A stretch of DNA of 64,000 bases. Origin: Chionoecetes opilio (taxonomy: Eukaryota; Arthropoda; Malacostraca; Decapoda; Majidae). Shown piece after piece: positions 10,851 through 21,162 of the stretch (positions are counted from its first letter, which is position 1; every line of letters starts with the position of its first letter). A program made the translations under genes and the position numbers. Under the pieces are notes generated by a model. The model had not been told where the DNA came from, made no database searches, and worked only from the letters and a program-made list of their open reading frames with translations. Where the stretch lies: assembly GCA_016584305.1 (NCBI GenBank), contig JACEEZ010020949.1, forward strand, positions 21,850 through 85,849. The letters run 5' to 3'.

Positions 10851-11225
10851 AGACCTGAGGTCTGTCAGGTTAGCTGGTTGGCGAAATTTGTGATGGCCCG
10901 GACTTCTCGGTCTGCTGTGATGCCATCGTGAGAGAGCTGGTAGCCGCAGAAGGTCATCTCCGGTGCTGCGAGAACAAGCTTCTCGGCGTTTAGCGTAATG
11001 CCGTGAGCCCTACACCTGGGCCCGGGGCATCGTGATACGGCGAAGGTGTGTGAGGTAATCCTTGTCATACAGTAGAATGTCGTCCACTACCTTTACACAC
11101 CGCATCACTCCCTGTTTGCCCAATGTCGCCTCGTAAGCAATAGGCGTCTCCGTGGCAGCTAAAACCCAATGGCTTCGGAGGTAGTAGTCTGGGTCCACAG
11201 CTCAAAGCTCAATGAAATGGGTTGA
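10851..11225 (-). pseudogene. pol: Gypsy reverse transcriptase, C-terminal half
   Basis: Read from about 11215: a stretch with PKPLGFSCHGDAYCLRGDI, then VMRCVKVVDDILLYDKD, then CRAHGITLNAEKLVLAA and FCGYQLSHDGIT. VVDDILLYD contains the catalytic double aspartate of the polymerase site (Y/V-x-DD). The N-terminal half of the domain is not found, and the sequence left of it on the element strand is replaced by the inserted gene family at about 11230. At least three frame changes occur in 350 bases, so it is inactive as written. Confidence 0.85.
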
Positions 11226-11229
11226 ACCC

Positions 11230-14200
11230 GACATGGCATGCTAACTTCTTCTTTTGTTTTTTTTACTATTAATTTGGACATTAAGGTCTGTGGAATGAAA
11301 GGTCTGCTCTGGCGGAAACGGTTGCAGAAAAAAAATTTTGCCTATTTTTGTATATGCGGGCTTTGTTTTTTTTTCGAAAAATGTGAAAAGCTTTTTTTCC
11401 ATAAAATCCTCAGTGGATTGCGTATGCTGTCAATAAATGCAGCCAAGTTTCATGACCACTTGTGTTCACAATATTAAGTTGAGAAATAAAACTTACTTAA
11501 CTGTTTCACAATGATTTTTGAATAATTTTAAGCGGGGCGGCCCTATTTTTTTTTCTTATTATTTCATTATCTTTCATTAGAAAGCAACTATTCCCCGATT
11601 AGACATCATCCAATGTATATTGCTTCAGCAAATAAATTATAGCTACTCCAATATAAAATATAGTGAAAATAAAACAGAAATCAATGGGTCAGTGGGGACT
11701 TTTTTACCTTTAAACTCAAAATTCCGAGAGAATCCGCATATCCCCAGTTATACTGATATATATATAGCATAAGGGAATTTTTAAAAATTTACTAGAAAAA
11801 CTTTTGTTGGGCGTCGCCGGGCAGAGACTACATGACACACTTCACTTTGGGCTCTAGCACAGGAGCATCCCCGGGACAGATGTTTTTTTTGCAGAGCAAT
11901 TTTTGGGTGCTTTTAAATTCTGCAGGTTTTGCCTCTTCAACATCATGTTGCCATAAATTTACCATTCAAAAGCTCTCTGCCAAAGCAGTGGAGCAGGGTG
12001 GGTTGGTGAATAATGTGGGCTCTCTTGATATAATTAAGTGTGCAGGGCTCGGCAAAGTGCAACTGGATGGCATTTTGTAGGTGGAGACAACGAATTTTCC
12101 CCTTTTGATGTTACCAAAGAGATGGCTCGCAGCGCACCCAAAATTACCACCAAGGCACCCTTTCATACGTGACCCATGTATCGAGCTAGTAGGAAACCCC
12201 TAGGAAACACAAAATTTTTTAAACTACTTTGGGAAAAAACCGGTATCTCAGAACAGTAATTCTGCAGGATGCACACTTATTCTTGGTGGAATTTTTCCGG
12301 ATCCTGACGCACTGTACTGTTGCCAGATTTCAGTTTGAGCTTCCAGAACTTCCTGTGAAAAGCATGAGGAGGCGTACCAGAATTTTTTCCCCCACATTGC
12401 ATACAGACAATATTGAAAAAAAAAAAGACTGTAGTTTGGCTACCGACACGACGTGTTTAGGAGTGCATTTAGTCATCCCCCCGGCTGGCCCGGGAGGAGC
12501 CACCAGTGGGTGTTGAAGGAGAAGTGAGGATGGGTGAAAAAGATGGATTCTACTGCATTTTTTGCATCTGCAGTTTTGCCTTTTTGTACAACAGACAGAG
12601 AAACAAAAAAATATGAAGAGTCTGGTGTGGACAAAATAAATCTGGCCTTGCATTTGCGAGCTGGTATTTTATTTAAAGATCTCGCATGGACAGTCTAGTT
12701 GCACCCATTTAAAAATCAGCGACTGGTTGACGTACACAACAAGGCTAAAAACTTGGAACTGATTTTTGGCAGGCGCGTCCACTCCACTGACCTCAAAAAG
12801 AGGTACTGGCCTACTTTCCAGACAGGAAGCTCAAAGAAAGGGCCCGAGAGTACCTTTTTCACACAAAGGTTTGGACAAGCACTGAAAAAAGCAGGTGATG
12901 ATGCTGAGGTGGTGTTTTTCCTCTTGCCGGGGCTGCGACATAGTGAGGGAGACATTTCAAGATGAAAACCAGTTGGTGGTTCCTTGAACCCAACAGCCGG
13001 AAGATTCTGTTCCAGTGTCTCTGTTAGCGTTAGTTGCTAGGGGTTTTTAAAATGGGCCAAACATCAAGGCACAGTCAAGTTTTCAACAATGCCCCAGCCA
13101 GTGCTCACGTTTTCCCCAGCTCGATGTCCAACACATGGTACGACGTGGGAGAATAGCGGGGCCCCATGTACAACAAGGCACAACAAGGGAAAGGGGAACC
13201 CCTCTGCCCATCTACTTGGGGTGATTTTCCCAACAAGACTCGCAAGCGTGAACTGGTGGACCGTTGATGATTGGGATGGTTTTTCCTATAACGGGTGGGC
13301 CTCTCAACTAAGCTTGGCGAAAAGATCTCCCTTTACTACAAGATGGAGAAAGCATTTGTCCTCTGAGCTAAAAGGTGGTCTTTCACAACTGCTGCAGTTA
13401 AAAACATTGACCACAACCCCCAGTCAACCAGTTCGCACGCCCATTCCTGGAACTGGAAATCGCTGTTCCAACACCCAGACAACGATTTCAGTGGAGCTTC
13501 CTGGGCTGTTCCCCACCCATCGTGATGTGCGGGTTTGCCAAAAAAGATGTCAGATCTTCCCCGAAACTACACTAATGCCCTCCTGTTGCTTTTCCCGGGG
13601 GAAACCCACCGGGGCCAAACCCGAAGGTCCAAACCGAGCAGACTGTATCTCAACCTCAAGCTTGGGGAAAGGGAATACCGGGGTTTTTGCATTATTCTTT
13701 AAAAAAACATTATCCACTTTTTTTTACAAATCAAACCCAAAAATTATCACATGTACATACATTTACATTTTTTAAAAAATTTATGTTTTTTTCTGCTTTG
13801 CAGGGGGTGGAGCACCTGAAGCAGGGGGTGGACTCTGACACCCTGAAGGAAAATGAGATGACTCCTGGGCTGCATCCCATGCAAGCCAGCAAGCGACGCC
13901 CACCAAAGAATGAAATTGGCTCTACGTTTTGCTACCCCTTTTCCATACAGGCAAAATCCGTAGCCATGACCCGCCACTCGGGACATCGTGTAGACGGCAT
14001 TGATGCCCAAACCCTGGCCCAGATCCCGTCCTACATGTGCCCGGGGCCACTCTACACTCTGGCAAAGCAATCCAATGGAGCTGGCCCTAAAGTTATGGCG
14101 AGGATCGATTGAGTGTTTTTTTGGGGGCTACACACGGAAGCCCCCTCAAGGTCCTTTGGGGGATTTTCTGGGGGGCAGCGGGGGCAGGAGCACTTTTCGG

Positions 14201-16250
14201 GCCCGGGGCTACCGGGGAACAGCAGATTCGTTTTTAAAAAAGCCCCCACGTGACACGACAAGAGGGCCCCTCACCAAGCCCACAGCAGTACCGTACTACT
14301 TCAGCAGGTGCCTACATGGAGTACATCCAGACCTTGGAAGAGCAAATGAAGTGGTGCCCTTTGAAGACTGGTGTGATTTCAAGGTCCGATGCATTCCTCA
14401 ATCCCAAATTCTGGGACTTCATCCTGAAGCTGGGGCTGGCTGTGATGGTTAAAATGAGAAGCGATAGTGAGGCCGCTTCCCGCTCTACAAGAGGCCCGTC
14501 TAAGATGTCCTTTGGTTCCCGCCCCGGACATACACACTTTCCGAGAGGGGTGCCCACCACCTACGAGACTGGTGTCACTGAAGCAGCCATCCCCATTCTA
14601 TGCTGAGTTTTTTGAAGGGAACTTTTTTCGTCAAGAAGTCAGAGCTGCATTCTGTGTGTTTTTATTGACCAGGGGCCCCTGAGCAGAACCCCGTTCTGGA
14701 AGGGAGACGGGGGTTTTGTGGGTGACGGAAGAAACCCCGCAGCCTTCGTCGTGGGTGGGATCGGTCCCGAGAGGGGTCGTTTAATTCAGGAATTCGAGGG
14801 ATCAAACCGGAAAGGCAGGCACAGATGGCTCACCATGAAAAAGAAAGAATGCACAGATGCATTGCACAAGATGTGCGATCACTAGCCCAGCCAGGAAGAG
14901 ATGGGAACCCCTTTGCTGAATACGCGTGATTCCTTTTCCTGAAAAAGCAGAGACTTGTGGAACAGCAGGGCAGAACAGTGGGCAGTGGAGAAACTTGGGC
15001 CGACAGTATGGAAATGTTGAAGAGAGGCTTTGAACCCGACGTGCCTTAAAAGACCATCAAGGGAACAACCCCTCTTTTTCCCGCCCACCAGTCGAGGGGG
15101 AAAACAAGGAAACAGCTACAGATGTCATCCCCAAGAACGATTCGCTCTTCTCCAGGGGTGTACATTGCCCCCCAGATTTCGCCATGGTGTTTGGACAGTT
15201 TTTCGCACGGAAAACCCGGGCCCGTCCACCGTCTCTGTTTAGATGGGTGGCTGAAACTGGGAAATAAGTCGACTTTATGCCCTGCCTGGGAAAAACCTTG
15301 GTTCCAGTGAAAAGGGATCTCCCACCCCAGAGTAAAGGTCAAATCCGGATGGGGCGCCATCATCAACTGCTGCGACCCGGGGGGCTGCAAAAAGACATTC
15401 CAAGGTTTTTGCCATGATGTTTGTGCCCATGTAATCCCAGCTTAGAGTAGACAGACTAGACATGTTGGGGTCTGTCATGGCCAAAACTTTAAGGGGACAC
15501 TCGCAGCAAAAGAGGAAAAGGGGGTTAGGAGACGAGTCAGCCATTTAAGTTCAGTTCCTGGAAAAAGGGAAGGTTCTCCCATTTAAAAGACAACAAAACA
15601 GAAATGTTTCCCTTTCCCGGGTTTTAACGTGAGCATTGACACCAAAAAAATCTCACACCCCCACAAGCATGGGTTCTTTGCTCCAAACGCCAGGGCGTGT
15701 CACTCTAGCGCCATGCACGCAGAGGGGCGACACTCGATCCCTGCCCACAGGATGCCGTAAACAGGGGTACAGCAAATGTCAATCGCACAGTTGATCAGAG
15801 TGGATTTTCCGGCCATAGATCAGCCAATCGCCTAAATCTTCTGGGATTTCCTTTGGGGCTGGGAAAAGCTTCAGGTTCATCCTGCTCATGAGATCGCCAA
15901 AGCTCTGGGCCTACCCATGTGGGCCTTGCCGATGTTCCCCGCCTTCACTGGAGTGACCCGGTTTCCCGTTTTGGGGGCAGGGGCAAGAAGACTGCAGGGA
16001 CACCGGACCCCTACGGAGACGTACACCAGTTTCTGCGCCTTGGGTGCCCTGCCCGACCCCCCGTGCCATTTACGAGTGGATGCAAACCACGGGGGGGGAT
16101 TTGTGGTCCCCTGTACGATCGCCCAGCACAGAGGAGGGTGTGAACCAGGCAAGGAAAAAAAGTGTTCAGCAAGAAAGGGAGAGCTATTGGCAAAGGCATC
16201 TGTCCGGAAAATTCCTCGGCACGAGCCCAGCGCCCCCGTGATCCATGACA
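11230..16250 (+). pseudogene. Decayed copy of a PIN/FEN1-like metazoan repeat gene
   Basis: About 5 kb of plus-strand coding-like sequence lying inside the Gypsy element. Recognisable blocks in order: GRRVHSTDLKKRYW (12770), TRKRELVDR (13240), TTAAVKNIDHNPQSTS (13390), SLFQHPDNDFSGA (13470), AKSVAMTRHSGH (13955), LYTLAKQ (14055), AYMEYIQTLEEQMKWCPL (14310), FWDFILKLGLAVMV (14410), FPAFTG (15940), GGRGKKTA (15980) and VNQARK (16140). I recognise this order from a family of long uncharacterised proteins, repeated in many animal genomes, whose C-terminus resembles PIN/FEN1 nucleases. A second copy in this window (59676-61160) shares N-I-D-H-N-P and S-L-x-Q-H-P. More than a dozen frameshifts. No reverse transcriptase or classical transposase motif was seen, and the stretch 11230-12200 has no recognised protein. 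Family identification is from memory and needs a search. Confidence 0.55.
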
Positions 16251-16259
16251 AAAAGGGGG

Positions 16260-16560
16260 ATTTCGGGGCCTATGACGTCCCCCAACCCCTGCCGACAAGG
16301 CCCGTAGGTCAGTTTTTTCTTGGAAGGGCCTAAGCGGAGGGACTTGGAGCCGTCGGCATATAGTACGGCAGGTTTGGGGAGGGGCCCAAGGTTCCCCTTT
16401 GGGGAGACCCAGACTCTTTAGGGCTGCGGGGGCCAAGACCGTAGTGTTCGGGCCAGTGTCAGGGATCACCTCTAAGCAGCTGAGCCGGTCACTGATTGGG
16501 GGGCGACACTGAAGTGTAGAGGGCGAAGCCCTAGGGCGTGCAGTCGACGGATGCTTCGAC
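16260..16560 (-). pseudogene. Gypsy aspartic protease
   Basis: On the minus strand DRLSCLEVIPDTGPNTTVLA (about 16420-16480) holds the D-T-G active-site motif preceded by hydrophobic residues, and is followed by LKSLGLPKGEPWAPPQTC. This is the retropepsin layout, with its cysteine-rich downstream part intact in frame for over 60 residues. It lies between gag and the inserted sequence. The second half of the domain merges into foreign sequence at about 16260. It would have cut the Gag-Pol polyprotein. Confidence 0.75.
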
Positions 16561-17833
16561 GTGGGACGTGTGCTTAAGGTTTTGGGGGTGCGTGGAGGCG
16601 ACTGTGAAAACGCACCACTTGAAAAGGGCGAGCGGTTTCTCCCCCCCCCGTTAAGTTCTTGGACTTTGACGATTTGAGCACTTCTCAAAAAGGCCGTAGG
16701 ACCAAAGGCCCTTCTTTTCTGGGCCCCCGTCCGTTTTTCAAAAAAAGGCCGTTCGGCCACAACCACGGCTGATGCATTTTGCAGGGGGCACCCCCAGGGT
16801 CCATGCGTCGCTTTAAAGTTTCTGGAGAGGGGTGCGAGCGTCTTAGGGCAGTTGGGGGTTTCTTACTGCCTTACTTGTGGGCGCCTTTTTTCCCTTTTTT
16901 TACGGGATAAGACGCAAGGGGGAGGTTGGGCCCTTAAGGGGAAAAGGGCGCCGACCCGGTGGGGCCTATTTGAACGGACACCGTCCACCCCTCCTGGGGT
17001 GTAGAGATCGCGTCCCTGGAGATGATCTTCTGCACCAGCGCCTCGTCCCGGACGCCGATGAGGATCCCGTATTTTACCCACGCTTCCTCGCACTCGCTGT
17101 TTTTTGGCCTTGCAGACGTCTATTTCTTCCGAGAGATTTTTCAACCTAACGAAGAAATCTGTAAAAGTCTCGCCTGCTGCCTGCTTACATCTAGAGAACG
17201 CCCGCCGTCGAAGTGCCTCACTACTCAGGCCCTTGATGTGCTCCTGCAGGACGTCGAGCACCTCCTCAACAGAGGCCGTACTGTCCCGGTGACACCTGTA
17301 GTGTGTGCTCCAGCATCCTCTGGGTCTCCAGCGAAAGGCACATCCTCAGTTGAATCAGCTGTTTCGGGTTGGCAGGCTTGCTAGGTCAACCATCGTCGCG
17401 TAGCCCTTTTCCACCGTCTTCTCCACTCGCGGAAAGTCTGATACGTAACGTCAGCGGAGAGTGGAGGGGGAGGCTATACAGCAGCTTCGGGCGTCGAAGG
17501 GCAAGTGCGGGGCCCAACGACGCGCTTCCGGGGGGCGCCGGGACCAGCAGTGGCTCCTGGGGCAGTGGCTCCCGTCACGGGCGTGGGGGGTTGTGGGCCC
17601 GCCAGCCTTGACAACAATGCATCTAAACGGTCAGCATCCCCCCTTTCCCGCTGCACTTCCCTCTCGGCGCAGGCACTCTCTCTGTCCATCCCCCATCGCA
17701 TAAGTACCTGCAAGTCAGTGGGGGTGGTGGAAAGGCGCGGCCGCTGTGGGGCGAAGTGGAGGGGTCGTGTGTTGACGTGGGGACAGCGGAAGAGACGATG
17801 TTGGGGAGGCAACCCCTTGCCGCGCTTCCCCAT
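16561..17833 (-). pseudogene. gag: Gypsy gag
   Basis: A likely start is the minus-strand ATG at 17833 (MGKRGKGLPPQHRLF), which lies 418 bases after the primer site. The N-terminal frame is alanine-, proline- and arginine-rich with a coiled-coil-like ESACAEREVQRERGDADRLD segment. A second frame (17261-16863) carries LQEHIKGLSSEALRRRAF and AGETFTDFFVRLKNLSEEID, typical of a Gypsy capsid domain. The region 16600-16860 shows no clean zinc knuckle, probably because of indels. At least three frames are needed, so no intact Gag. Confidence 0.7.
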
Positions 17834-18250
17834 GGTGAAGCGTTCTGTCTTACACTGACGGTAACAGCGTCTCAACGTCCCGAACTGACGCCCTTCAGAG
17901 AGACTAAGAACGAGTCTGTAGTAAGTAGTTAAGTGACGAGTGTGAGTGTCTGGCTGATGTGTAGTGGGGGGGTTTGCCGGGCGCCTTGAGTGGAGGGTGG
18001 GGGGTGGCACCGCGCTGCTGCTTGGCTAGCAACCACCACAGTTGCTCACACTCAAATACAGTGCCTGACAGGCTCTATTGGGGGCGAATCTCCCTGAATG
18101 GCCGAGACTCAACCACTTCCTCCCACTCGACCGGGCCTATACACACGCACCAACACCAGAACACTGTATCAACACTTCACAACGCACTACTCCCGCGGCG
18201 AGTTCTTGCTGGCTTACTTCCTTCCTTCGTATCTTGTAGTCCTCCCAGGA

Positions 18251-18266
18251 TCCATCCACTGCGCCA
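18251..18266 (-). promoter_or_regulatory. Gypsy primer-binding site
   Basis: On the minus strand the 5' LTR ends TTACA and is followed at once by TGGCGCAGTGGATGGA. The TGG start and zero spacing fit a tRNA-primed site. Confidence 0.75.
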
Positions 18267-18484
18267 TGTAACCAATAGGTGTATCCGTGGGTCTTTACGG
18301 TTAGAGGGGGAAGGACAGAACCATTATAGATATCCTGTAAGTTCATATTCCAAGGAGGACAGAGGAATGCAGTACAACGGAGTATAACGCCTGTGGCGCG
18401 TCAGTACAGACTGGTGGGAACGCGGGCTACCCGATGTTGCCAAAAATACATAAATCCACTGTTGCCGTAATACAATATCCAACA
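18267..18484 (-). repeat. Gypsy 5' LTR
   Basis: 218 bp, the same length as the copy at 8623-8840. Plus-strand ends are TGTAACC and ATATCCAACA, giving TG...CA termini. It is followed by CAATC, the target duplication also present at 8618-8622. The two LTRs differ at about a dozen positions by eye, so the insertion is not recent. Confidence 0.9.
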
Positions 18485-18489
18485 CAATC

Positions 18490-19450
18490 CCTAAATTGGC
18501 TACTTCTAGTGAAGTCATTAGAAATTGTGTCTTTTGTGAGGGGAACATACACCTCCACATGTAATGTCTATCAAGATTGTTCCACGAGTTAAAAAGTTAA
18601 TGAGCCTGGGTAATTGCCTTACCCTGTGGCTCAGTGGTAAACATGCTTTAAGTGCATGAAGTGCCCTATGAAGTTAAATAAGTACTTGTAGTTGTAGGAA
18701 TGTAAACAATCTATTCACAACATAAATCTTTGTCCTAACAGTTTATTAACTCAGACCCTACAGTAGTTAAAATGTCAGTCACTAATAAGAATAGTTCATT
18801 TAGCTGTCCCTACGGCAACGTGAGCTTGCAATGTGCAGAGTCCCTGCGCATTCGGTCAGCGGTTCGAGTCCGCCTAGTTCGTGCTGACGTGGCGGCGCTT
18901 TGTATAGTCAATAACCTTGTAGTTGGTACTTGCAAAGTGTCCCAGATAGGATGAAAATCTTATCTTATCTTGTCCCTACGGCAGAGTTGAAGGTGAGTCC
19001 ACATTGGTAATTCAGTCATTGTAAAGACAATGTTTGACAAAGATCCTTTATTTTTAGGGAGATAGTTATACTTATTACAACTACCCATCATTAGCAAAGT
19101 GAACTTAGCCATTTCAGGTTTTCTTGCTAATAAGAGGCTCAAAACTTTGACATAGTTCAACTTCTAGTCCAATTAGTAAAATAAAATAGGGTAACTGCTG
19201 CAGTTAATAATATTGGTATACTTTTAACTGTAAAAGGACTAAAAGAAACAGCTGATATGTTAAAGGGGGAAAGTCGTTAAACTAGTTATAAATAACTTTG
19301 AGGACGTTGATGGTCCATTCAACTAATTATAGGCGTTACCTAAGGAAGGTCCCAAAGACATAACGTCTCTATGTTTACCAGCGATGGTGGTAATTTAATA
19401 ATGGGACCTATCCCACAAACTACTCACCAACCCAACACGAGGAAGGTATT
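18490..19450 (+). pseudogene. BEL/Pao gag zinc-knuckle and protease remains
   Basis: Directly after the Gypsy target duplication the plus strand reads NCVFCEGN (about 18532-18555), the first knuckle of a BEL gag, then KKLMSLGNC and a second cysteine- and histidine-containing stretch near 18610-18680. After a nested SINE (18818-18970) comes a fragment with EVEGEST (about 18990) and NLAISGF in a protease-like context. Frames are short and broken. It ends where antisense CR1 sequence begins at about 19451. The assignment relies on position between gag and integrase and on the CxxC motif. Confidence 0.6.
18818..18970 (+). mobile_element. Short tRNA-derived SINE
   Basis: A 153-bp insert flanked by the perfect 13-bp duplication TGTCCCTACGGCA (18805-18817 and 18971-18983). 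It contains a B-box-like GGTTCGAGTCC (about 18862) and ends in a CTTAT repeat. A plausible but weak A box lies 40-45 bases upstream. The long perfect duplication shows insertion by LINE-type machinery, and pentamer tails are common in short arthropod SINEs. Confidence 0.8.
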
Positions 19451-19742
19451 CATAGAACATAAGAACATAAGAAAATAAGGGAAACTACAAGAGGCCGTGA
19501 GACCTACATGAGGTAGTTCCTGTTACTTAACACTACCCACATCCACCTTTCATCCCCATCCATGAATTTATCTAGCCCCCTTTTTAAAAGTTCTCTAATG
19601 ACTCCTGCATTAACTATCTGTCTACTGAGTCCATTCCAATCATTTACCACCCTATTTGTGAACTAGTTTCTCCCTATTTCTTTTTTAAATCTACGCTTTT
19701 CCAGCTTGAATCCGTTACTTCTTGTTCTACCCGGGGTAATAG
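19451..19742 (-). pseudogene. CR1-type LINE, 3' end of ORF2 and tail (copy 1)
   Basis: On the minus strand this reads TRSNGFKLEKRRFKKEIGRN and RVVNDWNGLSRQIVNAG, the conserved last block of ORF2 in CR1/jockey-group LINEs. It is followed by a short 3' region ending TTATGTTCTTATGTTCTATG, a degenerate octamer-type tail. The palindromic element at 19743 separates it from the rest of ORF2, which continues at 21163. Confidence 0.8.
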
Positions 19743-21155
19743 CGTGGCCACCGAGATGACAAGGCCTGCTATATCGCCCGCGACGTCACAACCATGCGGA
19801 TCCCCCCTCCGCTCCCCGTACAAGTTTACCTACCTAATATAATTTTTTATCAGTATAAAAGATATACTGTTATCTTCGGAAATGTTTGTTCTATAATATT
19901 ATCAAATACAAAATCGTAAAACACACAAAAGAAATGCCATTATGAGACTTTCAAGAAATATGCATTAACATAAACTCTTCGCCATTTAATATTTTGCTCA
20001 AAAACTCTTTACATGGAGAATATCAATAGAAGCGGAATTTAATTAGCTTTCCATTGATATATTTCGTTTAGTCATAATTGAATTAGCAGTATGCATAATT
20101 AGCGTTAACTAAATATTAAAAATCATGAAATCGGGTCATTTACTACTAATATATGTTTATCAGTATAAAAGATACTGTTATCTTTGGAAATGTTTTTCTA
20201 TAAATTATCAATAAAAAAACCGTAAAACACACAAAAGAAATGCCATTATGAGACTTTCACGAAATATGCATTAACTTAAACTCTTCGCCATTTAATATTT
20301 TGCGTAAAAACCTTTTACATGGAGAACATCAATAGAAGCGAAATCGCATTAGCTTTCCATTGATATATTTTCTTTTCTGATAAATGAATTAAAACCATAC
20401 ATAAATTAGCGTTAACTAAATAAATAACCTCATCAATCGGAAAAATTACCGAAATTTTATGATGTTATTTACTTAGTTAACGCTAATTTATGCATGCTGC
20501 TAATTCATTTATCAGAAAAGAAAATATATCAATGGAAAGCTAATTCGATTCCGCTTCTATTGATGTTCTCCATGTAAAAAGTTTCACGCAAAATATTAAA
20601 TGGCGAAGAGTTTAAGTTAAGGCATATTTCTTTAAAGTCTCATAATGGCATTTCTTTTGTGTGTTTTACGGTTTTTTATTGGATAATATTATAGAACATA
20701 CATTTCCAAAGATAACAGTATATCTTTTATACTGATAAACATATATTAGGTAGGAAATTACCCGATTTCATGATTTTTAATATTTAGTTAACGCTAATTT
20801 ATGCATACTGCTAATTCATTTATGACTAAACGAAATATATCAATGGAAAGCTAATTAAATTCCGCTTCTATTGATATTCGCCATGTAAACAGTTTTTGAT
20901 CAAAATATAAAATGGCGAAGAGTTTAAGTTAATGCATATTTCTTGAAAGTCTCATAATGGCATTTCCTTTGTGTGTTTTACGATTTTGTATTTGATAATA
21001 TTATAGAACAAACATTTCCGAAGATAACAGTATATCTTTTATACTGATAAACATTATATTAGGTAGGTAAACTTGTACGGGGAGCGGAGCGGGTGGGATC
21101 CGCATGGTGTGACGTCACGGGCGATGTAGCAGGCCTTGTCATCTCGGTGGCCACG
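19743..21155. mobile_element. 1.4-kb palindromic (foldback) element, copy 1
   Basis: Nearly perfect palindrome whose halves meet near 20440-20450. Ends are CGTGGCCACCGAGATGACA and its complement, flanked by the 7-bp direct repeat GTAATAG (19736-19742, 21156-21162). Each arm contains two tandem copies of a roughly 300-bp unit (start TATCAGTATAAAAGATA; recurring AAATGCCATTATGAGACTTT and AGCTTTCCATTGATATATTT), so the whole is four units arranged two direct and two inverted. No coding capacity. It interrupts the CR1 ORF2. A 7-bp duplication does not fit the commonest superfamilies, so I leave the class open. Confidence 0.85.
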
Positions 21156-21162
21156 GTAATAG

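Larger units (their letters stand above)
8623..18484 (-). mobile_element. Gypsy-type LTR retrotransposon, antisense, with large internal insertion
   Basis: Bounded by two 218-bp LTRs (8623-8840 and 18267-18484) and the 5-bp duplication CAATC (8618-8622, 18485-18489). On the minus strand the order is LTR, primer site, gag, protease, an unrelated insertion (about 11230-16250), reverse transcriptase, RNase H, integrase, polypurine tract, LTR, which is the Gypsy (Metaviridae) order. The sequence between protease and the middle of the reverse transcriptase is missing, so the insertion came with, or was followed by, a deletion. It landed in the gag of the BEL element, which resumes with a zinc knuckle at about 18532. 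All frames are broken. Confidence 0.88.

Noticed and set aside
11230..16250. Endogenous large DNA virus fragment
   Set aside because: Considered because of the long GC-rich coding-like stretch, but the blocks match the repeat family also seen at 59676 and no viral core gene was recognised.
18610..18680. CCTGTGGCTCAGTGGTAAAC as a tRNA A box
   Set aside because: No B box at the right spacing and it falls in the BEL second zinc-knuckle region; the real SINE with target duplications starts at 18818.
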